A DNA stretch of 5,034 bases from Methanobacteriota archaeon. GTDB lineage: Archaea > Hydrothermarchaeota > Hydrothermarchaeia > Hydrothermarchaeales > JAADFM01. Location: assembly GCA_013152845.1 (NCBI GenBank), contig JAADFM010000054.1, positions 1 to 5,034 of the forward strand, in the 5' to 3' direction. The notes beneath the pieces were generated by a model. The model saw only the letters and a list, made by a program, of their open reading frames with translations, did not search any database and had not been told where the DNA came from. Both the position numbers and the translations under genes were made by a program. Shown in pieces: positions 1-5,034 of the stretch (the first letter of the stretch is position 1; every line of letters starts with the position of its first letter).

Positions 1-724
1 CAGAAAGCGCCGGGTACCCGTTGGTGATTACGTCTATCATGAAGCAGTTTGCGCCGCTGTCCAGGGCCAGCTGGGCGGTCTCCACCACCTCTTCGGAGGT
101 GACATTAACGGCATAGAGGGCCTTCTTGCCGGTCTCCTCCCGCGCCCTGTCCAGGGCCTCCATGGAGTTTGCGACCCTCTCCTCCAGGGGGCAGAACCCC
201 TGGTTGGCCAGGGTCTCGTCGTCCTTTATGAAGTCCAGACCCCCCCGGGCGGCCCGGTAGACCACCTCCGCGAAGGCCCTGGGGTCGAGGCCGATTTTCG
301 GTTTGACGATGGTGCCCACGTGGGGACGCCCCTCCTTCTCTGTACCGATGAGTTTTCTGACCCCTTCGATGCCGAAGTTGGGGCCCGGGAAGAAGGTCAC
401 CACCTCCTCCGGGAACTCCACGTCCAGGAGGCGGACGTTGTGAATCTTCTCCAGGCCGAAGAGGTTGCCGGCCACGATACTGAGGATGTTGGGGATGCCG
501 CCGATTTCCAGACTGAAGTCCTCCACCGGGAAGGATATCTCCACCACGTTCTCCTCCTGGTCCACGGACTCAACAGTAGCGCCGTACTTCCTCTGGATTT
601 CCTCGGTGGTATGGCTGACCTCGGTCCAGGTCCCCACGGACTGTTCCCCTGCGATGGCGGTGGCCGCCTCGTCCAGGTCGTCGGCCTCCACGTAATAGGT
701 CGCTTTAACTTCGCCCATGGGCAT
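1..724 (-). CDS. RuBisCO large-chain superfamily protein, partial (C-terminus beyond left edge)
   Basis: This is the N-terminal 241 codons of a RuBisCO large-subunit superfamily protein; the rest runs off the window. The N-terminal domain and the start of the barrel are recognisable. By family alignment, the visible active-site residues are present: E27 and T32-W33 in GEQSVGTW (spinach E60, T65, W66), N87 in AGNLFG (N123), K141 and K143 in TIVKPKIG (K175, K177), and K167, D169, E170 in FIKDDE (carbamylated K201, D203, E204). True archaeal form III enzymes fix CO2 onto ribulose bisphosphate in AMP/nucleotide salvage. However, the protein lacks the roughly 30-residue N-terminal extension of forms I-III, and GEQS and LYAVNVT recall form IV RuBisCO-like proteins (YkrW/DeepYkr group). 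The form is therefore undecided; loop 6 and the phosphate-binding residues lie outside the window. The start is ATG at 724, with GGAG seven bases upstream (732-735). A second in-frame ATG at 718 is possible. Confidence 0.93.
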   Translation of the reverse strand, partial: MPMGEVKATYYVEADDLDEAATAIAGEQSVGTWTEVSHTTEEIQRKYGATVESVDQEENVVEISFPVEDFSLEIGGIPNILSIVAGNLFGLEKIHNVRLLDVEFPEEVVTFFPGPNFGIEGVRKLIGTEKEGRPHVGTIVKPKIGLDPRAFAEVVYRAARGGLDFIKDDETLANQGFCPLEERVANSMEALDRAREETGKKALYAVNVTSEEVVETAQLALDSGANCFMIDVITNGYPALS

Positions 725-740
725 AATAGGTCTCCGGGAG

Positions 741-750
741 GTCATAAATC
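741..750 (-). promoter_or_regulatory. Probable TATA element for the RuBisCO-superfamily gene
   Basis: Read on the minus strand, the bases are GATTTATGAC, preceded by purine-rich GGAAA that could serve as a BRE. Standard archaeal spacing would put the transcript start near 718-722, giving a leaderless mRNA that favours the ATG at 718. The alternative is use of the stronger AT element at 767-774 in reverse (TATATAAA). That would give a leader of about 20 bases holding the GGAG at 732-735 and would favour the ATG at 724. The same kind of element, TTTTTATG, lies in front of the zinc-ribbon gene. Confidence 0.5.
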
Positions 751-766
751 TTTCCACATCGGTTGA

Positions 767-774
767 TTTATATA
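767..774 (+). promoter_or_regulatory. TATA box of the coiled-coil gene unit
   Basis: TTTATATA is an exact match to the usual euryarchaeal TATA consensus. With the first base near -31, transcription would start around 797-798, only 7-8 bases before the ATG at 805. No Shine-Dalgarno match lies between, so translation of the first coiled-coil gene is probably leaderless or nearly so. The element is almost palindromic and could also work in reverse toward the RuBisCO-superfamily gene. It also rules out the in-frame TTG at 763 as the true start, because that codon would lie upstream of the transcript. Confidence 0.65.
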
Positions 775-804
775 CATCCTTTATCCTACTCTAAGCTGAA
801 GACC

Positions 805-2154
805 ATGGCAGCGGAGTTTCTGACACCGAAAGAGATACCCAAGCGGCTGGCGGATTTCAAGGACCGGTGGTATGATGTGGTGGCCAGGTGTGAGGGGATA
901 AAGGACTTCAAGAGCGGGCGGGAGCAGGGTCTGCCCGAGGCCCTGGATGAGGCCGCCAGGGGCATATCGGAGCTCAAGGACACCCTGGAGACCATCAACC
1001 TCTCCATCAAGAGGGAGTTCCCCGAACTCCGGGAGGATTCAGAGGCCGTGACAGAGAGGCTCCTCGATGCCCTGGATTCCCTGGGCGGTCAGGTGGGCAG
1101 GGAGCTGGAGGCGGCCACCGAGTTCCAGCGCCTGGTCAAGGCCCTGGAGGATGCCACGGCCATGCTGGACGAGGCCGAGCGGCGGTACAGGGAGGTGGAG
1201 GCCGAGACCGCAAAGATATGCGGGAAGTACTTCGAGAGGAAGAGCGAGTACACCCAGCAGGCAGATATGATAAAGAGGGCCTTCGAGGAGAAGGTCGCGA
1301 AGATAAAGGACAAGTACCTCGCCCGGCTCAATGACCTCTGCGAGGGCTACCAGGTCTTCGTGGCAGGCAGGGAGGTGACGGTGGACGAGCTCTTCATGGG
1401 CCTTGTAAGGGAACCATCCACCGCCGATGCCGTAAGCCTTGTCAAGAAGGAGGAGAAGAGGGGGCTTTTCGATTTCAAGAGGAAGGACGAGGAGATGGAC
1501 AAGACCGCAAAGTACGAGGTCCTGAAGTACACCACCGGCGAGATAGCCGCCGAGGTGGCGCCCATGAAGAAGGAGGAGACCCAGGCCCTGGTGCGGCTGG
1601 ATTCAAGGTTCGGGGACCTGAGGAAGCTGGAGATGGAATGCAGGGACGCCGAGGCGAAGCGGGAGGAGCTCCAGAGACCCAGGGACGAGCTGAAGGAGGA
1701 GATGAGGAAGTACCGCAACAGCGAGCTCTTGGCACTGGAGAAATACGACTACATCCTCTCGGTCCACGACAGGTTCCTGAAGGCCGTCGGGGAGATAAAA
1801 CCCGTCTTCAAGGAGTTCATGGAGTTCGTGGAGGGGGCGGTGGAAGGCTACGAGGTGCCCGAAAAGGACGTGGAGAAGAGGGAGCTCAAGGAGGAGATCA
1901 AGAGGCTGAAAGGGGCCAAGAAGGCCCTGGAGGACGAGGTCATCGAGCTGGAGAAGAAGCTCCAGAAACAGGAGGAGGAGGCGTCCATGCTGAAGGCAGA
2001 GGCAGGGAAGCTCAGGGAGGAGCTGGAGGAAGCGGTGGCAAGACAGGAAGAGATAGAAAAGAGGGTATCGGAGATGGAGGGGCTGCTGGAGAGGGTCGAG
2101 AAGGGGGTGGGGGAGGTATGGGAATTGTTTTCAAAGAAGCGAGGCGGTGGTTGA
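805..2154 (+). CDS. Coiled-coil protein of unknown function, first tandem paralogue (449 aa)
   Basis: I do not recognise a named family. The protein is highly charged and almost wholly helical, with no signal peptide, membrane helix or Walker motif, so it is probably cytosolic and not an SMC/Rad50 ATPase. Visible parts are: an N-terminal block with IPKRLADFKDRWYDVV (about 11-26); a helical region to about 172, including KICGK around C139; a middle block with EGYQVFVAGREVTVDELF (about 180-197); a basic insert around 213-236; YDYILSVHDRFLK (314-326); AVEGYEVPEKDVEKRELKEE (345-364); then a heptad-like coiled coil to about 432 and a short tail ending KKRGGG. All these blocks recur in the next gene. 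The start is ATG at 805, chosen because the in-frame TTG at 763 overlaps the TATA box and the residues it would add are not conserved in the paralogue. It leads a three-gene unit. A structural or scaffold role is inference only. Confidence 0.93.
   Translation: MAAEFLTPKEIPKRLADFKDRWYDVVARCEGIKDFKSGREQGLPEALDEAARGISELKDTLETINLSIKREFPELREDSEAVTERLLDALDSLGGQVGRELEAATEFQRLVKALEDATAMLDEAERRYREVEAETAKICGKYFERKSEYTQQADMIKRAFEEKVAKIKDKYLARLNDLCEGYQVFVAGREVTVDELFMGLVREPSTADAVSLVKKEEKRGLFDFKRKDEEMDKTAKYEVLKYTTGEIAAEVAPMKKEETQALVRLDSRFGDLRKLEMECRDAEAKREELQRPRDELKEEMRKYRNSELLALEKYDYILSVHDRFLKAVGEIKPVFKEFMEFVEGAVEGYEVPEKDVEKRELKEEIKRLKGAKKALEDEVIELEKKLQKQEEEASMLKAEAGKLREELEEAVARQEEIEKRVSEMEGLLERVEKGVGEVWELFSKKRGGG
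2143..2150 (+). promoter_or_regulatory. Ribosome-binding site deciding the TTG start of the second coiled-coil gene
   Basis: GGCGGTGG matches six of eight bases of the archaeal consensus GGAGGTGA and lies four bases before the TTG at 2155, inside the last codons of the upstream gene. Together with the conserved N-terminus that follows the TTG, it supports this non-ATG start. The nearby ATG at 2174 is in another frame. Confidence 0.55.
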
Positions 2155-3840
2155 TTGGCAGCCCTGCTTAGACATGAGGAGATACCGCAGGGATGGGCGG
2201 ATTTCAAGGACCGCTGGTACAAGACGGCGGCAGAGCTGGAGAGTCTCAAGGACATCAGGTCCGGCCTCGGGGAGGATTTCCTGAAGGCGGTGAGGGATAT
2301 CATGGGGGAGACCTCGGGGATAGCCGGGGATGCCGGGAGGCTCATCGCATCGGTCCAGAGGATAGCCCCGGGCAGGGCCCAGGAGCTCAAGTCCCTGGAG
2401 GAGGAGGTTGTCTCCCCCCTCCATGAGGTGTCAAAGGATATCGGGGATATAATCGCAAGGATCGAGGAGTACCGGGAGATTTCCGGCCAGGGCTCAAAGA
2501 TAAAGAAGAACCTGGAGGAGGCGGAGAAGGCGTTTTCGGAACAGGAAAAGATGGCCAAGAAGACCTGCGCCCGCCTGGAGGAGGCCCGGAAGGGCTACCA
2601 GGCCAAGCTGCAGAACATAAAGAACGCCACAAAAATCAAGCTGGTGAACTTCAGGAAGGGCTTCGTCTCCGAGCTGGAGCCCGTCTTCGATGGTTATGAC
2701 ATCGTGGGCAACGCCCCCATGGACGTGGGCGCCCTCTTCGATGCCCTGGTGGAGGACCCGAGCTACCACCAGAAGGTCACCGTGGTCTCCAAGGGCTTCG
2801 CCCTGGGGAAGAAGAAGTCCGATGCCGCCGTCAGGGGCCTGCTCCTGGGATACAAGGCCCAGGAGGTCATCGACAGGATAAAACCGGTCCTGGAGGAGGA
2901 GAGGCGCAGGATAGAGAAGTACGCCGCCGAGGGCGAGGAGATAGAGAACCTGGAGATACAGTGCCAGGAGCTGAGAGACGAGGCGGAGCGGCTCAAGGTG
3001 CGCGTTGAGAGCTTCAGGGAGGAGCTCGCCGCAAACCAGGCCCGGGCCGGGGAAATCGAGAAGAAGCTTTCAAGTTACGACCAGGTCCTCTCCATCAGGG
3101 ACCGCCTGCTGAACAAGTTCAACCAGAGCGGGGGTGCGGTGAAGTCCCTGGGGACCCTCATCGAGGAAGCGGTGGAGGGCTACGAACCTGTGGAGAGGGA
3201 CGTGGAGAAGAGGGAGCTGAAGGCAGAACTGCGGGCCGTGACCGGGGAGCGGGACGCCCTGGCCCGTGCCAAAAAGGAGCTGGAGTCCAGGGTTGAAGCC
3301 CTCTCCGGGGAGGTGGAAAGGCACGCCAAGGAGCTCGAGAGGCTCTCTGCCAGCATGGAGTCCCACAGGGAGGAGAAGGAGCGGCTGACCTCGGAGAACA
3401 CCACACTCAGGACCGAGCTGGAAAGGGCCGTCACCGACCTGGAGAAGGCCCTCGACCGGGCCGCCGAGCTGGAGAAGGACAACGCCAAGCTCAAAAAGGA
3501 GGCCGAGTCCGCCCTCGCCCAGCTGGAGAAGGCGACCGAACGCTACAAGGAGGCGGAACGGGAGCTGGAGAAGTACCGCCAGGCCCTCCAGGACAAGGAG
3601 AAGGAATACGAGGAGCTGGAGGCCAGGTACAAGGAGTCCTCTGCCGAGCTCGATGACCTGCGTGCCGAAATCCAGCGCCTGGACGAGGAGATGCTTGCCA
3701 GGATACGGGCCCTGGAATCCGACATCAAGAGGCAGACCTCCGGGATGCTGAAGACCAGGGGCGGGAAGAAGCGGGCCATGACCAAGGAAGAGAAGAAGGT
3801 GGAAAAGAAGCTTACCGCCCTCAGGGAAAAGAAGGCGTGA
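2155..3840 (+). CDS. Coiled-coil protein of unknown function, second tandem paralogue (561 aa)
   Basis: This is a paralogue of the preceding gene, collinear with it for about 360 residues. Shared blocks are: EEIPQGWADFKDRWY (8-22); LEEAEK...KKTCARLEE (120-143, C138 aligned with C139 of the first protein); FDGYDIVGNAPMDVGALFDALVEDP (178-202, split here by its central VGN); YDQVLSIRDRLL (308-319); and AVEGYEPVERDVEKRELKAE (339-358). After that comes a much longer coiled coil (about 345-525, leucine/alanine heptads with Glu/Lys flanks) and a strongly basic tail (about 534-561, rich in KK and RK pairs) not seen in the first protein. No ATPase motif, signal peptide or membrane helix is visible. 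The start is TTG, immediately after the upstream TGA. Translation is therefore probably coupled, and equal or linked amounts of the two proteins are plausible. Hetero-oligomer formation by the two paralogues is inference. The basic tail could bind nucleic acid or acidic membranes. Confidence 0.93.
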   Translation: MAALLRHEEIPQGWADFKDRWYKTAAELESLKDIRSGLGEDFLKAVRDIMGETSGIAGDAGRLIASVQRIAPGRAQELKSLEEEVVSPLHEVSKDIGDIIARIEEYREISGQGSKIKKNLEEAEKAFSEQEKMAKKTCARLEEARKGYQAKLQNIKNATKIKLVNFRKGFVSELEPVFDGYDIVGNAPMDVGALFDALVEDPSYHQKVTVVSKGFALGKKKSDAAVRGLLLGYKAQEVIDRIKPVLEEERRRIEKYAAEGEEIENLEIQCQELRDEAERLKVRVESFREELAANQARAGEIEKKLSSYDQVLSIRDRLLNKFNQSGGAVKSLGTLIEEAVEGYEPVERDVEKRELKAELRAVTGERDALARAKKELESRVEALSGEVERHAKELERLSASMESHREEKERLTSENTTLRTELERAVTDLEKALDRAAELEKDNAKLKKEAESALAQLEKATERYKEAERELEKYRQALQDKEKEYEELEARYKESSAELDDLRAEIQRLDEEMLARIRALESDIKRQTSGMLKTRGGKKRAMTKEEKKVEKKLTALREKKA

Positions 3841-4094
3841 TGGACGTGGAGCCGCCGGGCCGGGGGACCCTCCTATGGATGGAGTGGGCATTCAGGCTTG
3901 TGGGCGTGGCCTTCATGGCCGCCGCGCTCCTCTCGGACCCCGTGGACCCCTTCCTATTCCTGGCCGGGGCGTTGAACTACCTCTTCAGCCTCTATGTCAT
4001 GAAGAAGAGGCGGGAGACGGCCTCCCCAGGGCGGGCCTGCAGGGCTACTTCGAGAGTGCCTGCCTCAGGGTCTTTATTATGGAATAGATGGTGA
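3840..4094 (+). CDS. Small two-helix membrane protein (84 aa)
   Basis: I do not recognise a family. The ATG at 3840 overlaps the TGA of the preceding coiled-coil gene by one base, the pattern of translational coupling. Two hydrophobic segments, about residues 16-31 (WAFRLVGVAFMAAALL) and 38-54 (FLFLAGALNYLFSLYVM), flank a short SDPVDP turn and are followed by basic KKRRE (55-59). This suggests a helical hairpin with its C-terminus in the cytosol. Codon choice resembles the neighbours up to about residue 65. The last 17 or so residues are read from DNA that is antisense to the 3' end of the zinc-ribbon gene and look unconstrained. A GTG at 3837 is an alternative start adding one Met. Its position suggests a partner or membrane anchor for the coiled-coil proteins, as inference only. 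Confidence 0.7.
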   Translation: MDVEPPGRGTLLWMEWAFRLVGVAFMAAALLSDPVDPFLFLAGALNYLFSLYVMKKRRETASPGRACRATSRVPASGSLLWNRW

Positions 4095-4383
4095 AGACCA
4101 CGATGGGGTACATGGCGTACAGGAAGATTGTGAGTCTTATGCCGAAGTATTCCTGGGTCCTAGTCCGCTCCAGCATGTCAGAGAAGAGGCTTGCGCCCGC
4201 ATAGTATATGACCACAGCCGTTACCACCGCGAGGGCTAGGAAAAACAGGTTGTAGGTGGTGGTGAACCTCTCAAGTTCCTTGAACTCCTTCTCGTCGACG
4301 GTCTCGTAGCAGTTCTTGCAGTAGAGGTTCGCGTCCAGGAGGTCGTTGCAAACCGGGCAATACCTCCTCTGTTTGCGGGCCAT
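4045..4383 (-). CDS. Zinc-ribbon protein with two transmembrane helices (112 aa)
   Basis: The N-terminus carries CPVC (C9, C12) and CKNC (C22, C25), ten residues apart, a typical short zinc ribbon of archaeal membrane proteins, where it probably binds one structural Zn(II) in the cytosol. Two hydrophobic stretches follow, about 45-67 (start NLFFLALAVVTAVVIYY) and 82-104 (TIFLYAMYPIVVFTIYSII), with a charged loop LERTRTQEYFG between them. A short basic C-terminus ends ALSK. The start is ATG at 4383, chosen because the ribbon begins right after it and a TATA element lies about 30 bases upstream. An in-frame start at 4452 would translate the promoter and the preceding gene's terminator. The stop, TAG at 4045-4047, lies inside the oppositely oriented small membrane gene. 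No specific function can be assigned. Confidence 0.88.
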   Translation of the reverse strand: MARKQRRYCPVCNDLLDANLYCKNCYETVDEKEFKELERFTTTYNLFFLALAVVTAVVIYYAGASLFSDMLERTRTQEYFGIRLTIFLYAMYPIVVFTIYSIIKTLRQALSK

Positions 4384-4405
4384 CGAAACTCTATTACCTG
4401 CTTGG

Positions 4406-4415
4406 CATAAAAATC
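4406..4415 (-). promoter_or_regulatory. TATA element of the zinc-ribbon gene
   Basis: Read on the minus strand, the bases are GATTTTTATG. If the T-rich core starts near -31, transcription begins at about 4383-4384, directly on or next to the ATG, so the mRNA is probably leaderless. An AGGT at 4396-4399 resembles part of a ribosome-binding site but is 12 bases from the ATG and probably outside the transcript. Confidence 0.55.
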
Positions 4416-4420
4416 TTGTG

Positions 4421-4450
4421 AATAGAAAAAAGAGGGGGAGGGCTCCCCCC
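4421..4450 (-). terminator. Hairpin plus T-tract terminator after the lipoprotein gene
   Basis: On the minus strand, just past the TAG of the lipoprotein gene, GGGGGA and TCCCCC (4444-4449 and 4434-4439) can pair around a four-base loop GCCC. They are followed by TCTTTTTTCTATT (4421-4433). The T-tract alone is the usual archaeal termination signal; here it has a G+C-rich stem in front, as in a bacterial intrinsic terminator. It separates the lipoprotein unit from the promoter of the zinc-ribbon gene, which begins a few bases further on. Confidence 0.7.
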
Positions 4451-4451
4451 A

Positions 4452-4670
4452 CTAGAGGAGCTCCCCCAAGTCCACGGTCTCTTCCACATCGAAGTCGGGT
4501 TCGTCGATGGTCTCTTGGGCTACCGGTGCAACATCTGGCAGGGTCTCTTCAGGGGCCACGCTGGGCTCCTCTGGGGCAGAGGCATTCCCTTGGGGTTCCT
4601 TCTTCCCGGTGCACCCGCTGAAGACGGCCCCCACGACTAGGAGGAGGAGGAATAGACTCCTGAGTTTCAT
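4452..4670 (-). CDS. Small acidic lipoprotein (72 aa)
   Basis: The protein begins with basic MKLR, then a hydrophobic stretch SLFLLLLVVGAV (5-16) and a lipobox-like FSGC with the cysteine at residue 20, so it should be exported and lipid-anchored on the outer face of the cell membrane. The mature part is only about 52 residues, rich in Pro, Glu, Ala and Asp (for example APEEPSVAPEETLPDVAP), with no visible fold, and looks disordered and strongly acidic. The start is ATG at 4670, overlapping the upstream stop as ATGA, with a perfect GGAGGTGA seven bases ahead. The family is not recognised. Such short lipoproteins often partner with an upstream exported protein, but here this rests only on the coupling. 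Confidence 0.85.
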   Translation of the reverse strand: MKLRSLFLLLLVVGAVFSGCTGKKEPQGNASAPEEPSVAPEETLPDVAPVAQETIDEPDFDVEETVDLGELL

Positions 4671-5034
4671 CTACTCCTCACCTCCTTCTGGGCCAGCGTG
4701 AGGGTCTTTACTTGGTGGCTTCTCTTGACCTCCCTCACCAGATGGGTGAAGGCTTCCCTGGCATCCTTGAGCTCCTCGATGGCACCGTCGACGTCGCCCT
4801 CATCGAGTTTCTCCTTGGTCAGGTCCACCATTGCCCGAATCTCCTTGAGTTTGGCCTTCTCCACGGTGACATCCTCGCCCTGTTCCTGGAACCGGTCGAG
4901 CCTCCTGTCCAGGGCATCAATCACCCGGTAGGAGGCGTCGATGAGCTTGGAGACCCTGATGCTGAGGCCCTGTTGCTTGTAGAGCCGTGCCAGCTCCCTG
5001 AACTCCTCCTTTATATCGGCCCTGAGGGCGTCAT
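4667..5034 (-). CDS. Helical charged protein, partial (N-terminus beyond right edge)
   Basis: The reading frame is open from the right edge to TGA at 4667-4669, giving 121 C-terminal residues. I do not recognise a family. The sequence is alpha-helical and charged, with amphipathic stretches such as KLIDASYRVIDALDRRLDRF and TKEKLDEGDVDGAIEELKDA. The latter resembles a single TPR-like helix pair (the GD..GAIE pattern), but one copy does not establish a repeat. The C-terminus is basic (REVKRSHQVK...QKEVRSR). A GTG at 4924 could be read as a start, but the frame continues upstream with similar helical content, so the true start is outside the window. The stop overlaps the start of the lipoprotein gene by four bases, showing an operon. 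Confidence 0.8.
   Translation of the reverse strand, partial: DALRADIKEEFRELARLYKQQGLSIRVSKLIDASYRVIDALDRRLDRFQEQGEDVTVEKAKLKEIRAMVDLTKEKLDEGDVDGAIEELKDAREAFTHLVREVKRSHQVKTLTLAQKEVRSR
4678..4685 (-). promoter_or_regulatory. Perfect Shine-Dalgarno of the lipoprotein gene
   Basis: The minus strand reads GGAGGTGA, fully complementary to the usual archaeal 16S rRNA 3' end (CACCTCC), seven bases before the ATG at 4670. It lies inside the 3' end of the upstream gene. It contrasts with the first gene after each promoter in this window, which appear leaderless: internal operon genes use ribosome-binding sites and leading genes do not. Confidence 0.8.

Noticed and set aside
320..766. 148-codon plus-strand open frame
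   Set aside because: It is antisense to the clearly recognisable RuBisCO-superfamily gene and has no family resemblance or start signals of its own.
763..804. In-frame TTG at 763 as an upstream start for the first coiled-coil gene
   Set aside because: It overlaps the TATA box and lies upstream of the predicted transcript start. The extra residues have no counterpart in the paralogue.
1638..2171. 177-codon plus-strand frame rich in Gly, Arg and Glu
   Set aside because: It is an out-of-frame shadow of the first coiled-coil gene with repetitive composition and no motifs.
1848..2558. 236-codon minus-strand open frame rich in Ser and Phe
   Set aside because: It is antisense to both coiled-coil genes and spans their junction. 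Its composition is that of a mirror of GAG/AAG codons.
805..3840. SMC, Rad50 or MukB-type ATPase identity for the coiled-coil pair
   Set aside because: There is no Walker A (GxxxxGK[ST]), Walker B or ABC signature motif in either protein, and no head domains at the ends.
3070..3891. 273-codon minus-strand open frame rich in Leu, Gly and Pro
   Set aside because: It mirrors the Glu/Lys-rich coiled coil on the plus strand. Long antisense frames are expected in such G+C-rich DNA.
4031..4046. G+C-rich inverted repeat around CCTGCAGG as a terminator for the convergent genes
   Set aside because: The repeat is a short palindrome with no loop and no following T-tract on either strand.
4384..4452. 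Upstream start at 4452 for the zinc-ribbon protein, giving a hydrophobic leader
   Set aside because: It would require translating the preceding gene's terminator and this gene's own TATA element. The ribbon directly follows the ATG at 4383.
4667..4924. GTG at 4924 as the start of the right-edge gene
   Set aside because: The frame stays open to the window edge with the same helical, charged composition (for example EEFRELARLYKQQG), so the gene begins outside.

Overview
The window looks like G+C-rich chromosomal DNA from an archaeon, most likely a euryarchaeote-type lineage. The pointers are archaeal TATA elements about 30 bp from start codons, leaderless or nearly leaderless genes, one perfect GGAGGTGA ribosome-binding site, heavy use of AGG (Arg) and ATA (Ile) codons, a zinc-ribbon/two-helix membrane protein, a small lipoprotein, and a RuBisCO-superfamily gene. 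The species cannot be named from this sequence. There is no sign of mobile elements, CRISPR, tRNA or rRNA.

Layout. (1) Minus strand, left edge to 724: the N-terminal 241 codons of a RuBisCO large-chain superfamily protein, cut by the window edge. (2) 725-804: an 80-bp divergent promoter region. (3) Plus strand, 805-4094: a tightly packed three-gene unit. It holds two tandem paralogous alpha-helical/coiled-coil proteins (449 and 561 aa) with no recognised function, then a small two-helix membrane protein. Gene 2 starts with TTG directly after the TGA of gene 1, and gene 3 overlaps the stop of gene 2 by one base. (4) Minus strand, 4045-4383: a 112-aa protein with a four-cysteine zinc ribbon and two membrane helices. 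It has its own promoter and overlaps the end of the small membrane gene tail to tail. (5) Minus strand, 4452 to the right edge: a two-gene unit made of the C-terminal part of a helical charged protein, coupled by ATGA to a 72-aa lipoprotein. It ends in a hairpin plus T-tract terminator.

The most interesting part is the 805-4094 cassette. The two coiled-coil proteins share a collinear layout: an N-terminal ADFKDRWY block, a middle block with a conserved Gly-Tyr, and an AVEGYE..E.DVEKRELK block just before the main coiled coil. They differ mainly in the length and end of that coiled coil. I know of no named family with these motifs. No ATPase motifs are visible, so these are not SMC or Rad50 proteins. 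The translationally coupled membrane protein suggests, as inference only, that one or both coiled-coil proteins act at the membrane. The RuBisCO-superfamily gene is divergently transcribed from the same 80-bp region, which may mean shared regulation or may be chance. No stretch over 300 bases lacks a gene.
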